Source: Janibacter cremeus
GTDB lineage: Bacteria; Actinomycetota; Actinomycetes; Actinomycetales; Dermatophilaceae
Direction: 5' to 3'
NCBI RefSeq assembly: GCF_029395675.1
Contig: NZ_CP115184.1
Location: forward strand, 3,286,001-3,350,000
Length of the DNA stretch: 64,000 nucleotides
Position 1 is the stretch's first letter, and each line of letters opens with the position of its first letter. The position numbers were made by a program, and so were the translations under genes. This document shows positions 18,158-26,312 of the stretch, one piece after another. The notes below the pieces were generated by a model. That model ran no database searches and was not told the origin of the DNA. It worked only from the letters and a program-made list of their open reading frames with translations.

Positions 18158-19681
18158 ATGGATGTGGATTTCCCCCTGTGGCTGCGGGCGCAGCACCTCC
18201 TCAATTTCATCCTGATGGGCATGCTCATCCGATCGGGCATCGAGATGCTGTCCTCGCTGCCCCGGTTGTGGTGGCGCAAGGACTGCGCGCCCGGCACGGA
18301 GTGGTTGAAGTTCACCAAGCGTGAGCTGCCCAAGGAGGAGGGGGTCTACACCTCCCTCATGGACGAGAAGTCCGTGCACCCGCTGCTCTCGCTGCCGGGC
18401 CGGGAGAACATCGGCCTGGGCCGTCACTGGCACGGGCTGTCGGTGATGTTCTGGGTGCTCAACGGAGTCGTCTACATCGCCCTGCTCTTCGCCACGGGGC
18501 TGTGGCGGCGCATCGTGCCGACCTCGTGGGAGGTCTTCCCCGAGGCCTGGGACTCGCTGCTGATGTACCTGAACTTCACGGCTCCGGACATCAGCCACTT
18601 CACGCCCTACGACTCGCTGCAGATGCTGGGCTACACCTTCGTGATCTTCGTGCTGGCCCCCTTCCAGATGCTCACCGGCATCGCGATGTCACCGGCGATC
18701 CGCTCCCGCCACCCGTGGTTCGTCAAGATGTGGGGCGGTCACCAGGGCGCGCGTTCCCTGCACTTCATCGGGTTGGTCATCTTCTCGGGCTTCATCGTGA
18801 TGCACGTGTCGCTCGTCTTCCTCGTCAACCGCGAGCACAACATGATCAACATGGTCTTCGGCGGAGGTGAGGTCACGACGGCCCGGGCCGCGCAGGCCCT
18901 CGTCATCATGATCGCCACCATCGTCGCGGTCGCGATCTTCTGGATCGCGTTGTCCTACTGGTCGCTGGCCGACCGGGTCCGTGCGCAGAAGTTCACCGCC
19001 GGGGTCACCGAGGTCGGCCGCAAGCTCTTCCTCAATCGCATGCGGCCGCTCGGTGCGCGGAAGAAGGCCTACACCGACGACGACATCTCCGAGTTCCACT
19101 GGACCAACGGCCTCCCGCCGACGCAGGAGGAGTCGGCCGCGTGGATCGAGGCCCGGGACAACGATTGGGAGGGGCTGACGATCACGCTCCGTGACGACAT
19201 CAACGACGTCGAGAAGGTGCTGACCGTCGCCGACCTCAAGGCCCTGCCCCGGCACTCCTACATCGCCACGCACACCTGCATGCAGGGCTGGTCGGCGACC
19301 TCCCGCTGGACCGGTGTGCGCCTCACCGACCTGATGGAGCAGCTCGGTCCGCGTCCCGAGGGGGCCCGCTACCTCCTCGCCGAGTCCTACGGCCTGGCGC
19401 AGAAGATGTACGACAACCGCCCGCGGGAGCCCTTCTACGCGGCCATCGACCTCGAGACGATGGCGGAGGAGGAGTCGATCCTCGCCTACGAGCGCAACGG
19501 CCTCCCGCTCGAGGACCACCTGGGCGCGCCCGCGCGCATGCGGGTCGAGTCCAACCACGGCTACAAGCACGTGAAGTGGGTCTCGCGCATCATGTGGGTC
19601 CACGACTTCGCGGAGTACGGTGACGGTCGTGGCGGGACCAGAGAGGACTCCGCCCTGCAGGCGTTCAACGGAAGGATCTGA
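18158..19681 (+). CDS. Cytochrome b561-like / molybdopterin oxidoreductase fusion
   Basis: A 507-residue fusion. Residues 1-275 form a membrane domain like Ni-hydrogenase or formate-dehydrogenase b-type cytochrome subunits, with His candidates for heme b at 13, 90, 92, 202 and 216 (LHFIGLVIFSGFIVMHVSLV). Residues 330-505 form a sulfite-oxidase/YedY-type molybdopterin domain. THTCMQGWSATSRWTGVRL provides the molybdenum-ligating Cys at about 374, and SNHGYKHVKWV is near the end. No Tat signal precedes the Moco part, as expected when it follows membrane helices. In MsrPQ the heme protein and the Moco enzyme are separate polypeptides; here they are one. The ribosome site GGAGCAAGG precedes ATG 18158, 84 bp after focA. 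The substrate is unknown. Confidence 0.9.
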   Translation: MDVDFPLWLRAQHLLNFILMGMLIRSGIEMLSSLPRLWWRKDCAPGTEWLKFTKRELPKEEGVYTSLMDEKSVHPLLSLPGRENIGLGRHWHGLSVMFWVLNGVVYIALLFATGLWRRIVPTSWEVFPEAWDSLLMYLNFTAPDISHFTPYDSLQMLGYTFVIFVLAPFQMLTGIAMSPAIRSRHPWFVKMWGGHQGARSLHFIGLVIFSGFIVMHVSLVFLVNREHNMINMVFGGGEVTTARAAQALVIMIATIVAVAIFWIALSYWSLADRVRAQKFTAGVTEVGRKLFLNRMRPLGARKKAYTDDDISEFHWTNGLPPTQEESAAWIEARDNDWEGLTITLRDDINDVEKVLTVADLKALPRHSYIATHTCMQGWSATSRWTGVRLTDLMEQLGPRPEGARYLLAESYGLAQKMYDNRPREPFYAAIDLETMAEEESILAYERNGLPLEDHLGAPARMRVESNHGYKHVKWVSRIMWVHDFAEYGDGRGGTREDSALQAFNGRI

Positions 19682-19687
19682 TCACGC

Positions 19688-19933
19688 GTGACGAGGATCG
19701 TCTCGACCCGCTTCCTGGTGGACGGCGTCCACGACGACGCCGACACCAAGAAGGCGTTGCAAGCGCTGTTCGACATCTTCGCCGAGAACGGCCTGGGTCA
19801 GGCGACCTTCGAGATCGTGGCGGGCGAGCCGACGCGCTTGTGGATCAAGCACACGGACGACGTGGTCCCCGACCGGGACCTGATCGCCGAGACGCTCGCC
19901 CGGGCGGGTGACTACCGGCTCGTGGAGGGGTAG
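19688..19933 (+). CDS. Small conserved-looking 81-residue protein
   Basis: Not recognised. It starts at GTG 19688, only 6 bp after the cytochrome b/Moco gene, so it is almost certainly in the same transcript. The sequence (TRIVSTRFLVDGVHDDADTK, ALFDIFAENGLGQATFEIV, RLWIKHTDDVVPDRDLIAET) predicts an alternating beta-alpha-beta-beta-alpha fold of ferredoxin-like size with no Cys or His clusters, thus no metal centre. Its codon use matches real genes. It may be an accessory or chaperone-like factor for the Moco protein; that is guesswork from position. Confidence 0.65.
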   Translation: MTRIVSTRFLVDGVHDDADTKKALQALFDIFAENGLGQATFEIVAGEPTRLWIKHTDDVVPDRDLIAETLARAGDYRLVEG

Positions 19934-19979
19934 CCCGGACGTCGCACGACCCCAGGGGAAGGCGGCAGCCCGGACGACG

Positions 19980-20020
19980 GATACGCGCCTTTTTGCACTG
20001 ACTGCAAAAAGGCGCGTATC
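19980..20020 (+). promoter_or_regulatory. 18-bp-arm palindromic operator over the tetR promoter
   Basis: Perfect arms GATACGCGCCTTTTTGCA (19980-19997) and its complement (20003-20020), with a 5-base CTGAC centre, end 10 bases before the GTG of the TetR gene. TTGCAC (19993-19998) and TATCGT (20017-20022), 18 bases apart, can act as -35 and -10, placing the start of transcription at about the GTG. This is the expected place for an autoregulatory TetR operator. As RNA it would also be a strong hairpin that could end the upstream operon. Confidence 0.8.
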
Positions 20021-20030
20021 GTGGGTCGAC

Positions 20031-20690
20031 GTGCCTGACGAGACCCCGCCACCCGCCCACCAGCAGGGCCGCCGCGAGCGCAAGAAGGCCGAGACCCGCA
20101 GCGCCATCCGTGACGCCGCGCTCGCGCTTTCCCTGGAGTCGGGCGTCGACGCCCTGACGGTCGCCCGGATCAGTGAGGCCGCCGACATCGCGCCGCGGAC
20201 CTTCTTCAACTACTTCGCCTGCAAGGAGGACGCGCTCGTCACCGACGGCGCGGCCGTGGGCGCGCAGCTGCGTGAGGCGATCATCGGCCGACCCCACGAC
20301 GAGGCGCCGATCGACTCCCTTCGTGCCGCCGTCATCGACAGTGACCTCGTCGCCGGCATGGAGTCGGGCCGCGAGCAGATGCTGCAGCGCCAGCGCCTCA
20401 TCCAGTCCGATCCCGCCCTCCTCGCCCGCCAGCTGGCGCAGTTCGCGACGGTCGAGCGGGCCTTCGCCGAGGGCGTCGCCGAGCGCACCGGGCTGGCACC
20501 CGACGACCTGCGTCCCGCGACGCTCGCCGCACTCGCGCTGGGGATCGTGCGCGTGGCCGTCCGCCGCTGGACGGTCGACGACTCCCAGTCGCCCACCGAC
20601 CTCATCGCCGCCGGCTTCGACCTGCTCCAGCACGGCGTGGGTGCCGACGGGGCCAGCGCACGACCCGCCGAAGGAGAGCGCCCCGCGTGA
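20031..20690 (+). CDS. TetR-family transcriptional repressor
   Basis: A 219-residue TetR protein. The N-terminal helix-turn-helix covers about residues 15-60 (RKKAETRSAIRDAALALSLE, VARISEAADIAPRTFFNYFA, CKEDAL), the typical FNYF recognition helix region. The C-terminal ligand-binding domain is unrelated to named regulators. GTG 20031 is chosen since it follows the palindromic promoter immediately. The stop overlaps the start of the DHA2 exporter gene (GTGA), so the two form one operon, most likely derepressed by a toxic substrate of the exporter. Confidence 0.93.
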   Translation: MPDETPPPAHQQGRRERKKAETRSAIRDAALALSLESGVDALTVARISEAADIAPRTFFNYFACKEDALVTDGAAVGAQLREAIIGRPHDEAPIDSLRAAVIDSDLVAGMESGREQMLQRQRLIQSDPALLARQLAQFATVERAFAEGVAERTGLAPDDLRPATLAALALGIVRVAVRRWTVDDSQSPTDLIAAGFDLLQHGVGADGASARPAEGERPA

Positions 20691-22132
20691 CGAAGGACGC
20701 CACCCGCTCCGCCCCTGCCGTCCCGCCGAGCGCCGCGGCCAAGGAGGACCCTGCCCGGCCGGTCAACCGCAACGTGGTGCTGGCGGTGCTCGTGTCCGGT
20801 GCCTTCGTGATGATCCTCAACCAGACCCTGCTGAACACGGCGCTGCCGGCGTTCATGGCGGACTTCGGGATCACCGCGAGCACGGCCCAGTGGCTGACGA
20901 CGATCTTCATGCTCGTCAACGGGATCATGATCCCGGTCACCGCGTTCCTCATCAACAAGTTCACGACGCGCGCGCTCTTCTTCACGGCCATGGGGCTCTT
21001 CATCGCGGGGACCCTCGCCTGCGCGATCGCCCCGACCTTCCCCGTGCTCCTCGTCGGACGGATCATCCAGGCGAGCGGCGCGGGCATCGTCATCCCGCTG
21101 ATGCAGACGATCCTCTTCGCGATCTTCCCGCTGGGCAAGCGGGGTCAGGCGATGGGCACCTTCGGGCTGGTCATCGCCTTCGCGCCCGCGATCGGGCCGA
21201 GCCTGTCGGGCTGGATCGTCGACCACGTCGACTGGCACGTGCTGTTCTGGATGATGCTGCCCTTCGCGGTCATCGACCTGGCCGTGGCCTACGTCATCCT
21301 GCGCAACGTCACCGAGCGGACCCACCCGCGTCTCGACATCGCCTCGATCGTCCTGTCCTCGATCGGCTTCGGTGGGCTGCTCTTCGGTCTCGGTGCCGCC
21401 GGCAACGCCAGCTGGACCAGCCCGCAGGTCGCCCTTCCGCTGGTCATCGGCATCGGCACGCTCGTGGTCTTCATCCGCCGTCAGCTGTGGTTGCCGGAGC
21501 CGATCCTGGAGTTCCGGGTCCTGCGCTACCCGATGTTCACGCTCAACACCGCGCTGGGCATGTGCGTCTTCATGGTGATGATCGGCGGCATGCTGATCCT
21601 GCCGCTCTACATGCAGAACATGAGCGACTACACGGCGATGGAGTCCGGCCTGGCGTTGCTGCCCGGCGCCGCGGTCATGGGTCTGATGTCACCGGTCACC
21701 GGGCGGATCTTCGACCGCATCGGCGCGAAGTGGCTGGCCGTCCCCGGCTTCACCCTCCTGACGGTTACGACCTTCATGCTCGCGCGGCTCGACGTCGACA
21801 CGTCCTTCACCTACATCGCGATCGTCAACACCGTGCGGATGGTCGGCACGGCCATGATCATCATGCCGGTGACCACGGCCGCGCTGAACCAGCTGCCGCC
21901 CAAGCTCATCCCGCACGGCACCGCGCTGAACAACACCATGCGCCAGATCGCCGCCGCCGTCGGGACGGCCGTCCTCGTCACCGTCATGGCCACGGCCGCC
22001 CGCGACCCCGAGGTCTACGGGAGGGCGGGCCTCATCCACGGCGCGAACGTCTCCTTCGTCGTCGCCGGGGTCCTCGGGATCGTCGGGATCGTCGGCTCCT
22101 TCTTCATCAGGGAGAGCGCGCGCCGACGCTGA
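20687..22132 (+). CDS. DHA2-family multidrug MFS exporter
   Basis: A 481-residue major-facilitator exporter of the 14-helix EmrB/QacA class. Typical blocks are LNQTLLNTALPAFMADFGIT in TM1, TAQWLTTIFMLVNGIMIPVT in TM2, the RIIQASGAGIVIPLMQTIL segment in TM4, and motif C GLVIAFAPAIGPSLSGWIV in TM5. It presumably uses proton motive force to expel lipophilic compounds. Translationally coupled to the TetR gene. A convergent terminator lies right at its stop. Confidence 0.93.
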   Translation: MTKDATRSAPAVPPSAAAKEDPARPVNRNVVLAVLVSGAFVMILNQTLLNTALPAFMADFGITASTAQWLTTIFMLVNGIMIPVTAFLINKFTTRALFFTAMGLFIAGTLACAIAPTFPVLLVGRIIQASGAGIVIPLMQTILFAIFPLGKRGQAMGTFGLVIAFAPAIGPSLSGWIVDHVDWHVLFWMMLPFAVIDLAVAYVILRNVTERTHPRLDIASIVLSSIGFGGLLFGLGAAGNASWTSPQVALPLVIGIGTLVVFIRRQLWLPEPILEFRVLRYPMFTLNTALGMCVFMVMIGGMLILPLYMQNMSDYTAMESGLALLPGAAVMGLMSPVTGRIFDRIGAKWLAVPGFTLLTVTTFMLARLDVDTSFTYIAIVNTVRMVGTAMIIMPVTTAALNQLPPKLIPHGTALNNTMRQIAAAVGTAVLVTVMATAARDPEVYGRAGLIHGANVSFVVAGVLGIVGIVGSFFIRESARRR

Positions 22133-22168
22133 CCCGACCCTCGACTCGTGCCCGGGGGGCGGGTCAGC
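22128..22168. terminator. Bidirectional terminator between MFS and dodecin genes
   Basis: Arms GCTGACCCG (22128-22136) and CGGGTCAGC (22160-22168), perfect over 9 bp, enclose 23 bases and contain the stop codons of both convergent genes. Confidence 0.6.
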
Positions 22169-22373
22169 CGTCGTGCCGGAAGCCGAGCTTGATCGTCACC
22201 TGCCAGTCCGCGACGGCGTCCCCGTCGACGTGGCCGCGGATCGACTGCACCTCGAACCAGTCGAGGTTGCGCAGCGTCTTCGACGCCTCGCCGATGGCGT
22301 TCTCGACCGCCGCGTCGACGCCGTCCGGCGAGGTGCCGACGATCTCGGTGATGTTGTACGTCCTGTTGGCCAT
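22164..22373 (-). CDS. Dodecin flavin-binding protein
   Basis: A 69-residue dodecin: MANRTYNITEIVGTSPDGVD, then AVENAIGEASKTLRNLDWFE with the Trp that stacks on the isoalloxazine ring, and VQSIRGHVDGDAVADWQVTI. Family members form hollow dodecamers that store FMN, FAD or CoA-related ligands. Length is standard. It stands alone on the minus strand, ending in a terminator shared with the MFS gene. Confidence 0.95.
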   Translation of the reverse strand: MANRTYNITEIVGTSPDGVDAAVENAIGEASKTLRNLDWFEVQSIRGHVDGDAVADWQVTIKLGFRHDG

Positions 22374-22476
22374 GAGTGCCTCCTGGTCGAGCCGGCGGGG
22401 GTGCCGGGAGCAATCACGCTAGTGGAGGACGGCGCCGACGTGCACGGGATGAGCGGGGTCGAGGGAGCCTCGTCCC

Positions 22477-22800
22477 TCAGCTCACCGAGCCGAGCTCGAC
22501 GAGGAGGACGCCGGCCATGATCAGCGCGATGCCCAGGACCATGACCCGCGTGAGTGGCTCGCCGAAGAACACCCGTGAGCCGATCGCGGTGAGCGCCACG
22601 CCCGCGGCCGCCCAGATCCCGTACGCGACCCCCAGCGGCATGCCCTGGCCCAGGGTCGCGGCCAGCCCGGTGAAGGCGACGAGGTAGCCGGCGCCGACCG
22701 CCGTGTACCAGACCGGGCGACCCGTGGCGGCGAGGCGGAGGGAGAGCGTCCCGGCGACCTCCGCGACGACGGCCACGAGGAGGAGGAGCCACGCGGTCAC
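22477..22800 (-). CDS. SMR-family efflux protein, second subunit
   Basis: A 107-residue four-helix small multidrug resistance protein starting GTG 22800 (VTAWLLLLVAVVAEVAGTLS). The membrane-embedded Glu of TM1 (AEVAG) needed for proton/cation exchange is present, as is the GVAYGIWAAAGVALTAIGS motif of TM3. The start overlaps the stop of the upstream SMR gene (GTGA), so the pair is likely made in equal amounts as a heterodimer like EbrAB or YkkCD. Confidence 0.92.
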   Translation of the reverse strand: MTAWLLLLVAVVAEVAGTLSLRLAATGRPVWYTAVGAGYLVAFTGLAATLGQGMPLGVAYGIWAAAGVALTAIGSRVFFGEPLTRVMVLGIALIMAGVLLVELGSVS

Positions 22801-23144
22801 GGGGTCGCCCCGGGTGCGCTGGCGTCCTCGTGGGACCCGAGCTCCACGAGCAGCACGCCGCCGATGATCAGCACGATCCCCGCGCCCATGAGGCCGGTCA
22901 CGGTCTCGTCGTGGATCACGGCCGACAGGGCCGTCGTCAGCACCACACCGGTGGCCGACCAGATCCCGTACGCCACCCCGATGCCCATCCCGCGGCGCAG
23001 GACGGCGGCCAGCAGCACGAAGGCGGCGGTGAACCCCACGGCGACGACGACGTACAGCAGGGGCTGCTCGAGCGCGCCCTTCAGCGAGAGGGAGGCCGTC
23101 ACCTCGCACACGATCGCGGCGGCGAGCAGGAACCACTTCGTCAC
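22797..23144 (-). CDS. SMR-family efflux protein, first subunit
   Basis: A 115-residue SMR protein starting GTG 23144: TKWFLLAAAIVCEVTASLSL with the essential TM1 Glu, GVAYGIWSATGVVLTTALSA in TM3, and IVLIIGGVLLVELGS in TM4, followed by a 10-residue polar tail that its partner lacks. Paired SMR subunits of opposite membrane orientation are known; loop charge differences between these two would decide this. No guanidine riboswitch is visible upstream. Confidence 0.92.
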   Translation of the reverse strand: MTKWFLLAAAIVCEVTASLSLKGALEQPLLYVVVAVGFTAAFVLLAAVLRRGMGIGVAYGIWSATGVVLTTALSAVIHDETVTGLMGAGIVLIIGGVLLVELGSHEDASAPGATP

Positions 23145-23192
23145 GTGCCCCCCGATCCCGCTCGCGACATGGTCGTGATCCTACCGACTGGG

Positions 23193-24095
23193 TCAGGCGC
23201 GAAGCGGCGCCGGCGTGGACGCCGCGCCGGGACCCTTCCTCCCGCGGGTGATCGCGAAGCCGAAGGCGGTGGCCAGCAGGTACATCAGCAGCGAGTACAC
23301 CGCGCTCGGCATCGCGACCGTCGTGCTGCCGAGGATGCTGATGGCGATGGTGAGGGCGATCGTCGTGTTGTGGATGCCGATCTCCATCGAGGCGGCGATG
23401 GCCTGCGCGTGCGACAGGCGCAGCAGGAGCGCCGATCCGTAGCCGATCGTCAGGCTCAGCAGGCAGAAGAGCCCGGTGACCAGCCCGACCTGGGAGAGGT
23501 AGTCGAAGATGTTCTCGCGCTCCTGCAGCACCGCGCCGATGATGATCGCGACGAGCACGACGATCGAGAACACCCGCACGGGCCTGTCCGCCCGTGCGGC
23601 GAGCTCGGCCCGCCGGCTGCGCACCGCCATCCCGATCGCCACGGGCACGAGGACGAGGGCGACGACGCCGGCGACCTTGCCGAACTGCAGGCCGAGCTCT
23701 CCCTCCGCGCCGAAGTGGCGGATTGCGAAGTTCGTGATGAGCGGGATCGTGAAGGCCGCCAGCACCGAGTTGATGGCGGTGAGCGTGATGTTCAGCGCGA
23801 TGTCGCCGCGGAAGAGGTGGCTGAAGAGGTTCGCCGTCGTTCCGCCCGGCGAGGCCGCGAGCAGCATGACGCCGACCGCGAGCAGCGGGGACAGCCCGAA
23901 CCCCTTCACCAGGCCGAAGGCCACCACCGGCAGGACCAGCACCTGCACGGCCAGGGCGAGCACGACGGCCCTGGGCTCCCGGCCGATGCGGGCGAAGTCG
24001 CCGACGGTCAACGACAGGCCGAGGCCGAACATGATGATGGCCAGGGCGATCGGCAGGCCGACGGTGATCAGTCCGGAGTCCATGGCGGACACCAT
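23193..24095 (-). CDS. Bile acid:sodium symporter (BASS) family transporter
   Basis: A 300-residue transporter with about ten helices. It has the BASS hallmarks ALAIIMFGLGLSLTVGDFAR, GVMLLAASPGGTTANLFSHL (sodium site, crossing region) and SMEIGIHNTTIALTIA. Bacterial members move organic anions such as pyruvate, pantoate or bile acids with sodium. The substrate is not inferable here. Start is ATG 24095 or the ATG at 24083; both are possible. It is divergent from the methyltransferase-like gene, whose likely -10 TAGGGT is at 24118-24123. Confidence 0.9.
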   Translation of the reverse strand: MVSAMDSGLITVGLPIALAIIMFGLGLSLTVGDFARIGREPRAVVLALAVQVLVLPVVAFGLVKGFGLSPLLAVGVMLLAASPGGTTANLFSHLFRGDIALNITLTAINSVLAAFTIPLITNFAIRHFGAEGELGLQFGKVAGVVALVLVPVAIGMAVRSRRAELAARADRPVRVFSIVVLVAIIIGAVLQERENIFDYLSQVGLVTGLFCLLSLTIGYGSALLLRLSHAQAIAASMEIGIHNTTIALTIAISILGSTTVAMPSAVYSLLMYLLATAFGFAITRGRKGPGAASTPAPLRA

Positions 24096-24164
24096 GCCAC
24101 AACTGGTTACCTACGAGTAGGGTCATTTCTTGCGGGTGCGTCACCCGACGGCGAGGATGACCCC

Positions 24165-24737
24165 ATGGACGAGGTGAGCGAGCGCGTCGAGCAGGCCTTC
24201 GCCCGAACCCCCCGCTCCGGCTTCCTGCCCGAGCGGGAGCGCCACCGTGCGGCCGAGGACGGCCCGGTGGCCATCGGCGACGACCAGACCAACTCCCAGC
24301 CCAGCACCGTCGCCGCGATGCTGCGCCTGCTCGACGTGCGCCCAGGGCAGCTCGTGCTCGACGTGGGCAGCGGGTCCGGGTGGACGACGGCACTGCTGGC
24401 CGACCTCGTCGGCCCCGAGGGGCAGGTCATCGGTGTCGAGCGCATCCCCCGACTCGTCGAGACCTCCCGTGCGGCGCTCCTCGGTCTCGATCGCCCGTGG
24501 GCGCAGGTGCGCCACGCCGACCCGGACGTGCTCGGCGCCCCCGGCAACGCCCCCTTCGCCCGCATCCTCGTCTCCGCGGAGGCGAGGGAGCTGCCCGAGC
24601 AGCTCGTCGACCAGCTCGCCCCGGACGGGGTGATGGTCCTCCCGGTCGCGGGGGAGATGCTGCGGGTCGTGGCGCACCCGGAGGGCCCCCGGGTGACGCG
24701 GCACGGGCGGTACCGGTTCGTCCCGTTGATCTCCTGA
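24165..24737 (+). CDS. Protein-L-isoaspartate O-methyltransferase-like protein
   Basis: A 190-residue SAM-dependent methyltransferase resembling Pcm. It starts MDEVSERVEQAFARTPRSGF, followed by the Pcm-type GDDQTNSQPSTVAAMLRLLD substrate loop, SAM motif I LDVGSGSGWTTALLADLVG and motif II QVIGVERI. Pcm repairs isoaspartyl residues in damaged proteins. It is shorter than the ~210-220 typical, mostly at the C-terminus, but the family signature is clear. It is followed after 37 bp by the MDR gene. Confidence 0.85.
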   Translation: MDEVSERVEQAFARTPRSGFLPERERHRAAEDGPVAIGDDQTNSQPSTVAAMLRLLDVRPGQLVLDVGSGSGWTTALLADLVGPEGQVIGVERIPRLVETSRAALLGLDRPWAQVRHADPDVLGAPGNAPFARILVSAEARELPEQLVDQLAPDGVMVLPVAGEMLRVVAHPEGPRVTRHGRYRFVPLIS

Positions 24738-24774
24738 TGGAATGCACGAGCGGGTCCCGCCCGTTGACGCCGAC

Positions 24775-25716
24775 ATGCGTGCAATCACCTATGACCGATA
24801 CGGAAACGACGACGAGCTGCGGATGGTCGACCGCCCCGACCCGAAGGTCGGACCGAGCGAGGTGCGCATCCGGGTGACCCGGGCGTCGGTCAACCCCGTC
24901 GACTGGAAGGTGATGTCGGGCGGCCTCGACCCGCTCATGGACAGCCACTTCCCGGTGGTCCCCGGGTGGGACGTCGCCGGCGTCGTCGACGAGGTGGGAC
25001 CGGACGTCCCGGAGTTCGCGCCCGGTGACCGCGTCGCCGCCTACGCCCGCAAGCAGGTCGTCTCCGCCGGCACCTTCGCCGAGTACGTCACCGTCCGCGT
25101 CGACGACGTGGCCGCCGTACCCGACGGGGTGACCGACGACGTGGCCGCGGCGCTGCCGCTGGCCGGACTGACCGCCCTGCGCGTCCTGGAGACCCTCGCG
25201 GTGACGAAGGGGGACACCCTGCTCGTCCATGCCGCCTCCGGAGGAGTCGGCCACCTCGCCAGCCAGCTCGCGGTCGCCGCGGGTGCGACGGTGATCGGGA
25301 CCGCATCACCGGCCAACCACGACAAGCTCGCGGCCGTCGGAGCGACGCCCGTCGCCCACGGTGACGGGCTGGCCGACCGGCTCGCCGAGGTGGCGCCGGA
25401 CGGCGTGGACGCGGTCGCGGACCTCGTCGGCGGTGTCCTCGACGTCTCCCTCGAGGTGCTGCGCGAAGGGGGTCGCCTCGCCTCGGTCGCCGACCCGGCC
25501 GTCGAGGAGCACGGTGGCCGCTGGGTCTGGGTGCGCCCGGACGGGGAGCGTCTGGCGCGGCTGCTCGCCGAGGTCGCCGAGGGCCGGCTGCGCGTCGACA
25601 TCGACCGCGCCTTCCCGCTCGAGCAGGTCCCGGAGGCCTTCGCCCTCAGCCGCGAGGGCGGTGCCCGGGGCAAGCTCGTCATCACCGTCAGCGACGAGGG
25701 TGCGGTCCTCGCCTGA
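24775..25716 (+). CDS. NADPH:quinone-oxidoreductase-like MDR protein
   Basis: A 313-residue zinc-free medium-chain dehydrogenase/reductase: MRAITYDRYGNDDELRMVDR, ASVNPVDWKVMSGG, VVPGWDVAGVVDEVG, the GDRVAAYA loop, and the NADPH loop LLVHAASGGVGHLASQLAVA, with KLVITV at the end. No zinc ligands of alcohol dehydrogenases are visible. It probably reduces quinones or enones. ATG 24775 matches the family start; the frame is open 33 bases further up. A strong terminator follows. Confidence 0.9.
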   Translation: MRAITYDRYGNDDELRMVDRPDPKVGPSEVRIRVTRASVNPVDWKVMSGGLDPLMDSHFPVVPGWDVAGVVDEVGPDVPEFAPGDRVAAYARKQVVSAGTFAEYVTVRVDDVAAVPDGVTDDVAAALPLAGLTALRVLETLAVTKGDTLLVHAASGGVGHLASQLAVAAGATVIGTASPANHDKLAAVGATPVAHGDGLADRLAEVAPDGVDAVADLVGGVLDVSLEVLREGGRLASVADPAVEEHGGRWVWVRPDGERLARLLAEVAEGRLRVDIDRAFPLEQVPEAFALSREGGARGKLVITVSDEGAVLA

Positions 25717-25733
25717 CCGAGTGGACTCGCGAA

Positions 25734-25766
25734 GGGCGGGCACCCACCGTTGGTGGGTGCCCGCCC
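25734..25766. terminator. Strong convergent terminator hairpin
   Basis: Perfect 15-bp arms GGGCGGGCACCCACC (25734-25748) and GGTGGGTGCCCGCCC (25752-25766) with a 3-base loop lie between the MDR stop (25716) and the opposing stop at 25788. No U-tract. Confidence 0.85.
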
Positions 25767-25787
25767 GATTCCCCCCCGGAGATGCGC

Positions 25788-26222
25788 TCAGGCCCCGGCG
25801 TCCGCCATGCAGGCGTCGATGGCCTTCCCGAGACCCTCGTCGAGGGCCGTGAAGTCGGCCTCCCCCAGGTAGCCGAAGGGCTTGGGGGCCTTGCCCTTGT
25901 TGTAGTAGGCGCCGCCACCGACGGTGGCCTTGGAGTGGATGAGCGGCACCGACGTCGCGCCGGTCTCCGCCATCCAGTGCTCGACCGCGACGGAGGAGTA
26001 CCCGGCGCACTCCGGTATCCCGATCTCCTCGGCGATGATCATTGCGCCCAGGTCCGTCAGCGACACCCAGGCCGTGCTGTTGCGGGCCAGCTGCTCGGCC
26101 GCCTTGTCGTTCCAGTCGACCTTGTAGCAGTGGTGCGCCGAGGCGGCCGTCGCCGTCCCCAGCGTCAGCGCGGCCGCGCCCGCGATCACCCCGACCGACC
26201 GTCGGATGAAGTGGTGTGCCAT
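25788..26222 (-). CDS. Secreted protein of unknown function
   Basis: A 144-residue protein with a classical signal peptide (MAHHFIRRSVGVIAGAAALT then LGTATAASA, cleavage before HHCYK at about residue 30). The mature part has three Cys (after HH, in IPECAGYSS and near the C-terminus in DACMADAG) and no family I recognise. The segment MAETGATSVPLIHSKATVGG looks structured. ATG 26222 is preceded by GGGGAGA. It lies 90 bp downstream of a LuxR-type regulator on the same strand, which may control it. Confidence 0.75.
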   Translation of the reverse strand: MAHHFIRRSVGVIAGAAALTLGTATAASAHHCYKVDWNDKAAEQLARNSTAWVSLTDLGAMIIAEEIGIPECAGYSSVAVEHWMAETGATSVPLIHSKATVGGGAYYNKGKAPKPFGYLGEADFTALDEGLGKAIDACMADAGA

Positions 26223-26312
26223 GACTGTCTCCCCATGTCCCCGTGCCGCCGGACCTCCCGACGGTCTGGGAGCAAGCACACTCCGGACCGCGAGGGTGTG
26301 CCATGCGTAGAT

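Noticed and set aside
16678..19681. FocA plus molybdenum enzyme read as a formate dehydrogenase system
   Set aside because: The Moco domain is of the sulfite-oxidase/YedY type with a single Cys ligand, not the FdhF type, and no Fe-S subunit is present.
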